64,000 nt of DNA, from assembly GCA_946413525.1 (NCBI GenBank), contig CAMKKZ010000013.1:1-64000 (forward strand). Direction: 5' to 3'. Positions 1 to 9,634 of the stretch are shown piece after piece; position 1 is the first letter of the stretch, and each line of letters opens with the position of its first letter. The notes below the pieces were generated by a model. The model searched no databases. It was not told where the DNA came from and saw only the letters and a program-made list of their open reading frames with translations. The position numbers were made by a program, and so were the translations under genes. This DNA is from an uncultured Oribacterium sp. (GTDB lineage Bacteria; Bacillota; Clostridia; Lachnospirales; Lachnospiraceae).

Positions 1-574
1 AACCATATGGATTGGACTTTGCATCCCCAAACATCTCGACAAATCGGCCTTTGATTAGTTCTTCAAGCAACTGTAATTCCTCAATTCTGTTTTGGATAAG
101 CCTGCTTGTTTTGTCTAAAATCCCAACAATCTGAGTTTGTTTCCCGATGCTTGGAAGATCGATGGTAGCCGTTTTTAACTTTCCATACTTAATGCTTGTA
201 CGAGTACTCCCTTGTGCAAATGATGCTATTGAGTGCTGAAACACATTTGATTTAAAGAAGTATTTTAAAAATTCAGGAATAATAACGTCAGGTTTGGATA
301 TTTCAAAAACCGGATAAGCTGGACTTACTATCCCTATATCCGTACAATCAAGCATATTCGGAAAGAATTCGCCAGTGTCACTCATTGCCCGATATGTAAA
401 TTGATTACGGCGAATTACTTTATATCCTGTATTGTCTCTGCTAGCAACTTGCTTATTGAAGTAATTGCTTTGAAGAAAGATACCTGCTTTAGAAGATGTT
501 AACACTGGGTACTGATCATTTTCTGTTGTTTTCTCATTTATTTCCCGAAGTAATGTATCTAAAACCACCTTCAT
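1..574 (-). CDS. hsdS: Type I restriction-modification specificity subunit HsdS (partial, runs off the window)
   Basis: Hand translation of the minus strand gives an open frame from an ATG at 574 (MKVVLDTLL) to the window edge. It shows the usual target-recognition-domain layout: an N-terminal variable region of about 140 residues, then the conserved spacer start KQTQIVGILDKTSRLI and the helix ending LIKGRFVEMFGD that separates the two recognition domains. HsdS chooses the DNA sequence that HsdM methylates and HsdR cleaves. A GGGG at 582-585 lies 7 nt before this ATG; an in-frame ATG at 577 is the alternative. It follows hsdM by about 60 nt, the normal hsdM-hsdS order. The second recognition domain and any hsdR lie outside the window. 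Family assignment is firm; specificity cannot be read. Confidence 0.88.
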   Translation of the reverse strand, partial: MKVVLDTLLREINEKTTENDQYPVLTSSKAGIFLQSNYFNKQVASRDNTGYKVIRRNQFTYRAMSDTGEFFPNMLDCTDIGIVSPAYPVFEISKPDVIIPEFLKYFFKSNVFQHSIASFAQGSTRTSIKYGKLKTATIDLPSIGKQTQIVGILDKTSRLIQNRIEELQLLEELIKGRFVEMFGDAKSNPYG

Positions 575-637
575 CATTCATCCCCACAAACCCGGATTAT
601 TTTCGCCATCATTTTATCATTGTACATGCTTTGTAGC

Positions 638-2182
638 TTATGATGTCGACTCATCCTCTGCTTTCAGCATTATTTCCAACTCAGCCAACTCTTTTTGAAT
701 CTGTACTTCGATATCTTTTATCTTTTGCAGGATCACTACCGTCGGCTCATACTCTACAGGAACATACTCCGTCTTCTTGTATTTGTTGATCGACAGGTCA
801 TAATCATTTTGTCTTATTTCTTCCACCGGCACCATGAAGCTTTGTTCTGTTCGTTTTCTTTCCGTTTCTTCTTCTATTGCCTTGAATCTCTTTATGATAT
901 CCGGTATGTCATTCTCTGCTATTTCGGATCGCTTGTCATCCAGGCTGAAGCCATCAGCCTTCATATCATAGAACCATACATCTTTTGTTCCGCCCGCATC
1001 TGTCTTCATAAATATCAGGACTGCGGTGGAGACGCCGGCGTATGGCTTAAAGACGCCTGACGGCATCGAAATGACTGCCTGAAGCTGCTGGTTTTCAACC
1101 ATTTCCTTCCGGATGGACTAGTGCGCCTTGCTGCTTCCGAACAGCACTCCGTCCGGCACGATGCATGCACATCTTCCACCTTTTTTGAGCATACGGAGGA
1201 ATAAGGCGATAAAAAGGAGTTCTGTCTTCTTCGTATTGCTTACCATTTTAAGGTTTTCATTGATGCTCTCAGCGTCAATTGTTCCTTTGAAAGGCGGATT
1301 GGCAAGGCAAACTGTAAATTTCGAGCTGATAATGTTGTCCTTGGAAACGCTGTCCATGTATTCAACATGCGGGTTTCCTATAGAATGAAGCATCAGGTTC
1401 ATGGCTGAGATACGCAGCATCGTGCGATCCGTATCAAACCCTGTGAACATGTCACCGGAATATGACGCCCATTGCTTTTCCGTCATGGTATCTTCAAAGT
1501 TCTCTCTTATATATTCTGCTGCAGAAACAAGGAAGCCCGCTGTGCCGCACGCAGGATCACAGATGATATCGTCAGGTGTAGGAGCTATCAGCTCCACCAT
1601 CATCTCCCGGATGTGCTTTGGCGTTCTGAACTGCCCGTTCTGGCCGGCCGTGGCAAGCTTACCAAGCATATATTCATAAAGGTCGCCCTGCATATCCAGT
1701 TCCGAAATGTCATTCGTATAAAGATCCTCAAGGCCTGTGATGATTTTCTGGAGTACCTGCGGTGTTGGTATCAGGAAGATAGCGTCCCCCATATACCTGG
1801 CAAACGAAGTCTCCCTCCTGCCCTCTTCAACCTCTTCTTGTATATTCCCTTCCGGCGTTATGTCAGGCAGGTGCCCGTCATGCATGCTTTTTATGGCAGG
1901 GAACACCATTTTCGAGACAATGTTGTATATCTCCCGTGGATCCTTGTCTTTGAAACGGCTCCAGCGCATCATCTGGCCAGTATCTGTTTGAGGGAAGATC
2001 TTCTCCATCTTCTCTCCAGACATACTTTCAAGCTCCTCTGTCTCGATTTCCTTCTCATCCAAAGATCTTATAAACATCAGGTATGTGAGCTGCTCGATCA
2101 CGACCAGTGGATTTGTGATCCCGCCAGCCCAAATGTCTGTCCAGATTTTGTCTACTTTATTCTTTATTACTCCTGTAATCAT
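638..2182 (-). pseudogene. hsdM: Type I restriction-modification methyltransferase HsdM, interrupted by an in-frame amber codon
   Basis: N6-adenine methyltransferase subunit of a type I R-M system. The first 354 codons carry the N-terminal helical domain (from MITGVIKNKVDKIW), the AdoMet motif DPACGTAGF near residue 212 and the catalytic NPPF near residue 297. A TAG at 1118-1120 follows FGSSKAH; the frame then continues without a shift as SIRKEMVENQQLQAVISMPS, the normal continuation of HsdM, to a stop at 638. The whole span is 515 codons, so one substitution (probably a Lys codon changed to TAG) explains the break. An internal ATG at 1102 could start a C-terminal fragment, but that would lack the catalytic core. 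Unless suppressed or a sequence error, the type I system is inactive. hsdS follows directly. Confidence 0.9.
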
Positions 2183-2559
2183 TTTTTCTTCTCTTTTGTG
2201 GCCTTCCTGTAAACCTTTTTATAAAATAAGACTTTTAATATGGTTGATGCAACAGTTTATTATCCATGTTTTGGGAAATTCATTCTATTATCCCGGCTTG
2301 CATGATTATATCATTTAAAGTGTCCTAAAAAACCACCTTAATCCTATTGCAGTATTCATAGCCATTTTTTGTTTATTTTATACTAATTTTGATGCATTAT
2401 CAATAATTTATTGTTTATATTTTTTCCTGACACGAAAAAGCCGGAGCATCTCGCCCCGGTCTTCCTTTCCATACTCTTCCCACAATGCACCAGTTCCCTA
2501 CACTTTCCTTCTACTGTCTTACTCACGCCAAGCCTCCCAGCGACTGAGCCGATTTGCCC

Positions 2560-2690
2560 CGCAGACGGTTCGCTATGTCAGAATTCAGAGCGGCAAAAAA
2601 TCACTCTGATAGATGAGCCTTAATGATGCGATACCGCATCGGTTTGTCATGAAATTAGAGTGGCAAAAACCCACTCTGATAGGGAAGGAT
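2560..2690 (+). repeat. Two tandem copies of the dispersed A-loop hairpin element
   Basis: Copy one (about 2564-2615) and copy two (about 2630-2690) both read TGTCA, then a stem, a CAAAAA-type loop, the second stem arm and TGATAG. Stems are CAGAGCGG/TCACTCTG (one mismatch, one wobble) and AGAGTGG/CCACTCT (perfect). Between them is GCGATACCGC, also found upstream of the copies at 46.9 kb. No start codon follows at the usual distance, so these copies look orphaned. Confidence 0.65.
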
Positions 2691-2789
2691 ATACAGGACA
2701 ATCAGAAAAAAGGGGACGGCCTTGGAGGGCTTCACTTAGGGATTGAGCAAAAACTTGAGTGACGGTCTTCAAGCGGGCCACAGAAAACA

Positions 2790-2826
2790 CGGTCATATCG
2801 GGAATTCCCCGGTGTGGCCGTTTTCT
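2790..2826 (+). terminator. Hairpin followed by a T tract
   Basis: CGGTCATATCGGG and CCCCGGTGTGGCCG pair around AATT with some wobbles, followed on the plus strand by TTTTCTATTT. No plus-strand gene is visible upstream of it. Confidence 0.4.
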
Positions 2827-2838
2827 ATTTCCAGGCAT

Positions 2839-2877
2839 GAAAAGGCCGCACCTCCGGACAAATCCATAGATGCGGCC
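2839..2877 (-). terminator. Minus-strand terminator-like hairpin
   Basis: GGCCGCA and TGCGGCC (2844-2850 and 2871-2877) form the stem and TTTTC follows on the minus strand. It is placed to end transcripts coming from the OLD-like gene and the remnant at 2907-3003. Confidence 0.45.
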
Positions 2878-2906
2878 CGATTGTTATTGCCGGGACCGGA
2901 TGTTAT

Positions 2907-3003
2907 TTATCTGTGGTCCTGAACTGTCCTGAACGCAGATACCACAGCCGTGGTCATGTCGAAGTACGTCACCCGGTTTTCAGCGTCGCATTTGAGAATC
3001 AAT
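2907..3003 (-). pseudogene. C-terminal remnant of an unidentified protein
   Basis: The minus strand reads ILKCDAENRVTYFDMTTAVV and then SAFRTVQDHR before a TAA. The composition looks like the end of a real protein, but no start codon or upstream body is present: the frame runs back into the end of the OLD-like gene at 3015. I read it as a fragment joined by deletion or insertion. Family not recognised. Confidence 0.25.
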
Positions 3004-3014
3004 AGAGGACATGC

Positions 3015-4260
3015 TTATCCCAATATCTCTATAATGTTTAATTGCTCAATTAATTCATCAATAAACGCAACTCTACCAGAGTAATGTTGAGCGACAGCCT
3101 TTGTTTTACCAGGCTTAGTTGTAATCTGATATTCATTTGAGACCTGGGTTTCTAACTTGTCATAGTCTGATATAGCAGAACGAAAATAGCTTTCAAAATC
3201 CTTCCCGAAAAAAGCATAGTCTTTTTCTACACAGCATTCGTTATTGCCAATTACCCAATCTGATCTTGATATTAAGCCAGAGAAAACTTTTGCAGTATCA
3301 ATGGGCTTTTTATCACAATCAAAGATCGCATAACAACTATAGCCATAGGCTTTGAATAAACGCCAAAACAGAGGAATTGCATCTTTCCCTCGACAGTTTA
3401 TGATTTCTACACCATGTTCCGCTAATGAATATTCTTTCTTTTTCAAATACTCTGGTAATGCAAAGAATTCCGTTGCTCCCTCAACAAGGATAATGGTCTC
3501 TGCGAACATGCCCTTCAGTTGGTCTGAAAAGAGTTTAGTAGAATAAAAATCTATAACATTATCAGGCGTAGTTTTTTCTGCTGGTGCTCCAGATGCAATA
3601 CAGAACGAACACAATTCATCTCGTGTGAATTGTTTGGCTTTAGTGGTATTCCCAACTTTATAAACGCGCACCAATCCCTCAAGAAACTCAGCATCAATGA
3701 AATCCGTGGAATGAGTGGAAATAACCACTTGAATACCGGATTCACACATTTCAGAAATATACTCCTTCAGCCATTTTTGGGCCAAAGGGTGTAGATGCGC
3801 CTCTGGTTCTTCTATTATCAACACAAAATGTTCGGAAGAGAACACTTTCATATATGCCTTTACAAAGGCCATAAGAAGAACTTGTTGCTCTCCTGTACCA
3901 AATTCTTCAAAGCCCCGAATACAATCGCCTTCTTTTGCAAAAATGCGCATAGATTTCGCGTAATTATTCGGATCATAAGCTGAGAAATCAACTGCTAAGG
4001 AATGAACAAAGCCTTTTACTGATCCCGTCAATGCCTCAGAAAGCTCTTTAAAGAAGAATGAAAACTCAGTAGTCTTTTCAAATGAACATTTCTATATACG
4101 TGGGGTATCGCTCACCAAGCACACGATTAATCGCGGAAAGGATATTAGATTTCCCTGCGTTATTTGGACCAAAGAGAATAACTGGCCTATTGGGAGGAAA
4201 AGAAATATTGATAGATTCAATTGAACGGTAATGAGTAACTGCGAAACTGCGAAGTTTTAT
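3015..4260 (-). pseudogene. OLD-family ATP-dependent endonuclease, frameshifted
   Basis: Overcoming-lysogenization-defect family protein: an ABC-type ATPase fused to a TOPRIM nuclease domain, typical of phage-defence loci. The upstream piece (IKLRSFAVTHYRSIESINIS, then Walker A GPNNAGKSN) ends at a TGA at 4078-4080. The downstream frame resumes as EKTTEFSFFFKELSEALTGS and carries the signature region FGTGEQQ, Walker B LIIEEPEAHLHP, the STHS switch, and the TOPRIM glutamate in LVEGATEFFALP with an FDCDKKP acidic motif. A one-base shift near 4080-4084 separates the two. There is also no ATG at the expected start: a GGGAGG ribosome site precedes ATA at 4260. The downstream piece alone (from TTG at 4031) lacks Walker A. 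Probably a decayed gene; the family is clear. Confidence 0.82.
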
Positions 4261-4346
4261 TGTATCCCTCCCAAATGCATAGGTTTGAAATCAGCTCAAT
4301 GCCTATATAGCTTATGCAAAATAGTCATTTTACAATGTCGTGGTAA

Positions 4347-5960
4347 TTAACTGCTCTGTTTTCTGGATAACCGCCTATCTCGCATCTTATTCCAGATAGA
4401 ATGCAACAAATCAACTTCATGGCTATTCAATCCGAGTCCATCATAAAGAAGCAACCGATCTGTATAGGCAAGAATATCTTCATATTTACCAGCGCGCTGA
4501 AGTTGATCAATCTTCTGAATGTCCAGTTTTTCTGCGCCTTTCATTGGAATACGCATTCTTCGCATTTCACCCGGCTCAAAAGTCAGCACACCACCTCCGT
4601 AGCTTCGTCCAAGAGTTTCGCTTAGTGCAAGCGTATATGTATTTAAGAACGCGGCCACGACTGTGCCACCATTAATACCGTCTAAAAAACGTACTTTATG
4701 CAGTGTATCCGTGACAAGCGCACCTGTTGGATTTAGGATCATCTTGGGATATAGATTTGCCTGACGGATCAAGAATGCATCCGCAGTCCACGATGTTGGC
4801 ACAATATACCATCTTTTCCGAATCCTGCATTTATAATTCTTATTGAATCCTTTGGCTTCTCCCCAGGCGATATAATCCTGTGCACTTTGACTCAGCTCCT
4901 CCAAAGGACGATCTTCGGGCATGAATATAGATACCCTCTTTCCGTTTTCCCTAAGCTGTGAATATTCTTCCGCTGATAGATACACTCCTTTAACCTGTTC
5001 AGCTCGACTAATGATTGGCTTCATATCATCTTGTAAACCACGCGCGATTACAGTATCCCAATCGGACAGAAAGAAATCATTTTCGCCGCTTACGAGACCG
5101 ACGTTTATTTCATATAAATCTGTGGCATCAGAGATGCGTGTATCTTCATTCATTATCCGAAGAATCTGTAGTTCTTCGTTTGTGAGATAATACTTCACCC
5201 ACTTGTCACTGCTGTGGTCCAATTCTTTCGTTTCTGCTTTATCAAGGCATGACAAACCATACTTTTTTAATTCATCCAGGTTTTCAAGTTCAACAACCCG
5301 AATCCCTTTCCTCTCAGATGTTTTTTCTCCAAGCAGAAGTACAACTTCTTGCTGTATGTCATTGAATACTATCCTTTTGAAAGTCACAAGTGTTAACTGA
5401 TCGAAATGGGAGCTTAGATAATTCCTTGCTTCCGCAGCATAATCAACTTGAAACAATTCTGCCGGAATAACCATACCGATTCTTCCGTTTTCGCTCAGTG
5501 CCTCACAGGACAATAGCAGAAATGGCAACCAAATATTCATGAGCCGATTTGGATGGAAACCGTGTTTTCTCATAAGGTCAAATGCGACCGTTCTATACTG
5601 CTCATCGAAATTTTGATAGCGAATAAAAGGTGGATTTCCTACAATAACATCGTAGGCACAATTCCCCTCTATTGTATCTCTGTAGTATGTGAAGAAATCC
5701 CCTGTCACAATCTTATAGCCATACACAGATGCTTTCTGTGCTTCCGTTGGCTCAAGCTCTATACCCGTCACATTTTTTATAGAGTAATTGATGCTCTTCT
5801 CTTTTCTCTGAATAGCGGAAAGAAAGCTGCCATCCCCACAGCTTGGCTCCAAAATGCAGTCCTTTTGATTCCGTATAGCCCAGCCAACTATAAAATCCGA
5901 TATATCGGCGGGAGTATAATACCCACCTCGCAGCTTATCGTATCCATCAATCGCCTTCAT
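4347..5960 (-). CDS. Eco57I-like N6-adenine DNA methyltransferase
   Basis: Gamma-class N6-adenine methyltransferase of 537 aa. The AdoMet motif EPSCGDGSF is near residue 37, the acidic motif TGIELEP follows, and the catalytic NPPF is near residue 107. The C-terminal half has the TaqI/Eco57I-type recognition region (for example RKRWYIVPTSW). Its length is close to that of M.Eco57I as I recall it. It overlaps the preceding large R-M gene by 14 nt, so the two are co-transcribed and coupled. Role: it protects host DNA at the sites cut by the neighbouring enzyme. The gene is intact. Recognition sequence cannot be read. Confidence 0.88.
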   Translation of the reverse strand: MKAIDGYDKLRGGYYTPADISDFIVGWAIRNQKDCILEPSCGDGSFLSAIQRKEKSINYSIKNVTGIELEPTEAQKASVYGYKIVTGDFFTYYRDTIEGNCAYDVIVGNPPFIRYQNFDEQYRTVAFDLMRKHGFHPNRLMNIWLPFLLLSCEALSENGRIGMVIPAELFQVDYAAEARNYLSSHFDQLTLVTFKRIVFNDIQQEVVLLLGEKTSERKGIRVVELENLDELKKYGLSCLDKAETKELDHSSDKWVKYYLTNEELQILRIMNEDTRISDATDLYEINVGLVSGENDFFLSDWDTVIARGLQDDMKPIISRAEQVKGVYLSAEEYSQLRENGKRVSIFMPEDRPLEELSQSAQDYIAWGEAKGFNKNYKCRIRKRWYIVPTSWTADAFLIRQANLYPKMILNPTGALVTDTLHKVRFLDGINGGTVVAAFLNTYTLALSETLGRSYGGGVLTFEPGEMRRMRIPMKGAEKLDIQKIDQLQRAGKYEDILAYTDRLLLYDGLGLNSHEVDLLHSIWNKMRDRRLSRKQSS

Positions 5961-8900
5961 TTTCTTCCGTCACCTGCAATCCTTCAACTCCATAAAGACC
6001 ATCTATTAATGCCGAGAGTTCTCGTTGTGTTGTTTCAACTGCCCGTTGAATAGTTCTCTTGGCTGCAGAGTTCTGTGCCCTATCCATTCTTTGATACAAA
6101 GATTCAATCTGATGTACCTTCGAAACGATAGCATCGTGGACATCTCTTTGTGAACCGTCATCAAAATTTATCCGGTAAATCGGAAGTTCCGCAATAAACT
6201 GTTTCCCATGTGAGTAATAGCCGCCTCTAAAGGTACTGGCACTCTTACGAACAAGCAATTCCATTAACCAGTGGTTCAACACCGCCTGAATATAGAAAAT
6301 AGATTCAAGAGTGTCAGGCTTCATTTCTATTCCATAATAAGGTCCGTTTCCGCCTCCAGTGAATACGACAAGTTCATTATCATAAACATAGTTAGAATCA
6401 AGAGATAATACCGGCCATATTAGGTGCTCTCCCTCTATAAAACGAGCCAGGCTCTGACTTCTCCCATACGCATACCAGTTTTGTTCAGTTCTGGGTTGAG
6501 CCATATTACGTTGATCCAGTTCTTCTTTGAAAGCAGTAAGATATTCAAATACACACGGATACTCCGCCCGCATTGTAACGAGATTGATCAATTTGGGCCT
6601 TCCATTATCATTCCAGTACGGAAAAATGATATAACTATTTGGCACAACTACCTTGTATTTCTGCAAACGGTAATCGTAGATGCATTTTCGCAATATTCCC
6701 TTTTCTGCTTTTCTTTCGGCTCCTGTTTTGTCATGGAAATAAACATAAGCTTCATCTTCTCTATCAGCAGTTATGATATACACCCTATCGTTACTCGTTT
6801 GTACTCCGACAAATATCCGGGCAAGATCCGCAAGAGGACTACAATAATCACGAATGGCAAAAAGCCGTTCGTTTATCTGTCCGGGAATAAACGTCCAGGG
6901 GCTTTCGTTAAGAGTAGTGATGTTATATGTATCGTATTCAGCCGCATGATCAAACAAAAATTTATTCCAATCGCGGACAAAGGCGATTTTGTATGATTCC
7001 TGAGCGAGCTTTCCCAAGATTAGAATGCAGGTATAAGTGCTCCTGTTTCGGAATGCCTGGTGTGTCCCGAAGTGAATGATCTTTTGGATACTCGCGTGTT
7101 CTGCAAGAAAGCGGCGCAAAACTTCACCCGACTGGATATTCATAAACTTGTGAGGCACAATATATCCTATTACACCGCCGTCTTTCAGAAGGTTCCATGC
7201 ACGCTCAATAAAGAGATAGTATTTATCAAGCAGTTCGGCACCTGCGGTTTCAAAACCGGAATAATTACTTTTGTAAAAACCATACTCTTTTGGCGAGTAC
7301 CTAACCATATTCTGCACCCGAATATAAGGTGGATTACCAATAATTGCGTCAAAGCCATCCGTTCCAAATTCGGATTCCCAGTCGAACATGCGGATTTGTT
7401 CCAATCCGCCTTCTCTATCAAATACCTCGGGATCAAATTGAGCATAAGCTGTCCCAACCAAGCTGTTTCCGTTACGAATGTTATCATCCATTTGGGGAAG
7501 AATACGATCAGTAGTGTAAGTAACAAAGGCATCAATCTCTTCTGGGCTGGTGTCTTCCAACAGTTTCAAGAATAAGCTGAATTTCGCGACTTCAACAGCA
7601 AGAGGATCTATATCTACACCCCAAATATTACGGAGTAGAATGCTCCTACGTAGAGAATATGAAAGTCGATAGGTATCACTACCCGGCACTATGATAAGAC
7701 GGCCATCCCGGATAGCATTCTCCTTATCATTGGCAATCAGCCATTCGATATGGTAATTGATGATGAATTCGTAAGCTGATAACAAGAAATTTCCAGAGCC
7801 ACAACAGATGTCTGCCGTTCTGGCATCACGCATTTCGTCGGGATTTTTACCACTATAAAGCACAGATAAAGTTTGTTCCACAATAATGTCAGTAACATTC
7901 TTAGGAGTATTTACAGCGCCTTGGGAGTCTACAGCTTCCGGTTTGGTTTGTACAGCTACCATACCATCATCAGCAATACAGAGTTTTTCATCTAAGAACA
8001 GTTCATAAATCTGCCCGATGATATATGGATCGACCACACTGAATTCATAAGAATTGTTCGGATAGTATAAATCCCGGAATATTGTCAGCAAAGAATCATC
8101 GGAAACTGTGACCTGGTCTTCATCCAACATTTCAAAAAGCCCAGAATCATACTTTCTGTCAGCTGTAATGAATTGTCTACGCAATTCCTCATATGTACGG
8201 ATTTGCTTCAACGTCTCATACTGTTCAAAGCTACGATCCTCACATATACGAAGGAAGATAATCCTATTCAAAGCCCTCTGTACACAAATATTGAGGGTGT
8301 CTTCATTGATTGCAGGATTATTCTGATGAATATCTTCCCCAAGCATTAATCTCCATTCCTTTATTTGCTTCAAGAAATACTCATCAAAGGGTTCACGGCG
8401 GAAAGCACCTCGAACGCTTTCAAACTGTGCTGCAAAGGTACCGGATAATACCGCTTCTTTTGAAAGTAGGTTATAAATCTCAGCAAACTTTTCTTCATAC
8501 TCCGTATAGTTATAGTGAGCGATGAGAGCAACATTGACGTCATCGGTTTCAATCGGACGAACTGAGCAGTCATAAATATACATATCCGTATAATTCGTAA
8601 GAACCGATACTTTCAAGTTCCCACTCCATCCATACCTACGAAGTTGGAAAGCTGGGGCGTTATCTACTGTGATATCAACAGACGGCTTTTTAGTCTCAAG
8701 ATAGAAAAAGACCTCTGTACCAACTCGGAAGGAATAATCTGGTTTCTTTGCCCTTTGCCTGCCGTTCTCCTCAACCATTACTGTCGCTTCATGGGTAACT
8801 TCCCTCAAATGCTGCGGAAGCCCCGCTATATTGTCAATATCCCACCCGAGCGCTTTGAATAGCGGGTTTACAAAATCTACCCTGACTTCCGTCTCGTTAT

Positions 8901-9003
8901 ATGTCGGACGTGTATATTCTGCAATCCTATCGGCATATTGATGAATACGTTCTACCAATTGGGCCTGCTGATTTTGTATATCAATGGTAAAATCATAGTC
9001 CAT
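5947..9003 (-). CDS. Eco57I-like bifunctional restriction-modification enzyme (type IIG)
   Basis: Single-chain restriction and modification enzyme of 1018 aa. A PD-(D/E)xK nuclease core is visible near the N-terminus: KKPDYSF near residue 86 and YLETKKP near residue 103. The methyltransferase domain has DICCGSGNF near residue 399, a GVDIDPLAVEVAKFSL acidic motif, and NPPYIRVQN near residue 556. The last 350 residues form the target-recognition region. Length and the pairing with a separate methyltransferase match the Eco57I arrangement. It starts 6 nt after the small HTH gene stops. The frame is uninterrupted, in contrast to the two damaged defence genes downstream. Confidence 0.88.
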   Translation of the reverse strand: MDYDFTIDIQNQQAQLVERIHQYADRIAEYTRPTYNETEVRVDFVNPLFKALGWDIDNIAGLPQHLREVTHEATVMVEENGRQRAKKPDYSFRVGTEVFFYLETKKPSVDITVDNAPAFQLRRYGWSGNLKVSVLTNYTDMYIYDCSVRPIETDDVNVALIAHYNYTEYEEKFAEIYNLLSKEAVLSGTFAAQFESVRGAFRREPFDEYFLKQIKEWRLMLGEDIHQNNPAINEDTLNICVQRALNRIIFLRICEDRSFEQYETLKQIRTYEELRRQFITADRKYDSGLFEMLDEDQVTVSDDSLLTIFRDLYYPNNSYEFSVVDPYIIGQIYELFLDEKLCIADDGMVAVQTKPEAVDSQGAVNTPKNVTDIIVEQTLSVLYSGKNPDEMRDARTADICCGSGNFLLSAYEFIINYHIEWLIANDKENAIRDGRLIIVPGSDTYRLSYSLRRSILLRNIWGVDIDPLAVEVAKFSLFLKLLEDTSPEEIDAFVTYTTDRILPQMDDNIRNGNSLVGTAYAQFDPEVFDREGGLEQIRMFDWESEFGTDGFDAIIGNPPYIRVQNMVRYSPKEYGFYKSNYSGFETAGAELLDKYYLFIERAWNLLKDGGVIGYIVPHKFMNIQSGEVLRRFLAEHASIQKIIHFGTHQAFRNRSTYTCILILGKLAQESYKIAFVRDWNKFLFDHAAEYDTYNITTLNESPWTFIPGQINERLFAIRDYCSPLADLARIFVGVQTSNDRVYIITADREDEAYVYFHDKTGAERKAEKGILRKCIYDYRLQKYKVVVPNSYIIFPYWNDNGRPKLINLVTMRAEYPCVFEYLTAFKEELDQRNMAQPRTEQNWYAYGRSQSLARFIEGEHLIWPVLSLDSNYVYDNELVVFTGGGNGPYYGIEMKPDTLESIFYIQAVLNHWLMELLVRKSASTFRGGYYSHGKQFIAELPIYRINFDDGSQRDVHDAIVSKVHQIESLYQRMDRAQNSAAKRTIQRAVETTQRELSALIDGLYGVEGLQVTEENEGD

Positions 9004-9009
9004 CGTCAG

Positions 9010-9225
9010 TCATGCCTCCTCCACATCAGAAATAGCATCAACAATATCGCCGATATTGCAATTCAGAGCCTTACATACCTTCAATAGAACATCCATGCTT
9101 ACATTTTCGCCTTTAGACATTTTGGTTACTGAAGCCCAACTGATACCTGCCTCAGCCTGTAAGTCTTTCTTTTTCATATCTTTATCAATTAGGAGCTTCC
9201 AAAGCTTTTTATAACTTACGGCCAT
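9010..9225 (-). CDS. Small XRE-type HTH regulator, probable R-M controller
   Basis: A 71-aa protein with a Cro/CI-type helix-turn-helix covering most of its length (KKDLQAEAGISWASVTKMS, then VSMDVLLKVCKALNCNIGDI). The ATG at 9225 (MAVSYKKL) is preferred because GAGG lies 7 nt upstream; the ATG at 9231 abuts that site. It is the first gene of the R-M operon, the position and size of controller proteins that time expression of the restriction enzyme. Function as a controller is inferred from context. A good promoter lies about 70-95 bases upstream. Confidence 0.8.
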   Translation of the reverse strand: MAVSYKKLWKLLIDKDMKKKDLQAEAGISWASVTKMSKGENVSMDVLLKVCKALNCNIGDIVDAISDVEEA

Positions 9226-9291
9226 TTCCATACCTCACATCATTTGCCCAGAAATAATTTCCCGGTAGCGGACTCAGACGAACCTATACTC

Positions 9292-9320
9292 ATTATAACC
9301 GAAAGCGGAGCAAAACACAA
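9292..9320 (-). promoter_or_regulatory. Sigma-A-type promoter of the HTH/R-M operon
   Basis: Minus strand: -35 TTGTGT at 9315-9320, a 17-nt spacer, -10 TATAAT at 9292-9297. It precedes the HTH gene by about 70 nt. Confidence 0.6.
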
Positions 9321-9634
9321 GATTATTCTTCATGTTTAAGAGAATTTACATCACGTTCATTCGGCGTTTTCAGCCTATCAAAAAATGAAAGATGAAAAGG
9401 AATAGTCTCAGAAAAACACATCTTCCCAGCAACGTGTATACATTTATAGTGGTGTTATCCGTCAAATTATTTAGAGCTAAAAAAACCGAATTATTTGGAG
9501 CTGTATTTTAAGAAAATAAAGCGAACGGCACAGTATATGGTTGTTTTCCGGCAAAATCCATGGAGGCTTATAAATGAGAAGAGATGCCATAAAGGCATCT
9601 CCCTCAAAATAAATCCTATCTGTATCTTTAACGA

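Larger units (their letters stand above)
2183..3014. other. Long intergenic region with repeats, terminators and a gene remnant
   Basis: About 830 bases with no convincing intact gene. It contains two plus-oriented copies of the dispersed hairpin element (2560-2690), a plus-strand terminator-like hairpin (2790-2826), a minus-strand one (2839-2877) and a short C-terminal coding remnant (2907-3003). A 63-codon open frame at 2647-2838 runs through the repeats and terminators and has no coding character. The stretch 2300-2430 is simple AT-rich sequence. Confidence 0.6.

Noticed and set aside
2647-2838. 63-codon minus-strand frame
   Set aside because: Runs across repeats and terminator hairpins; no coding character.
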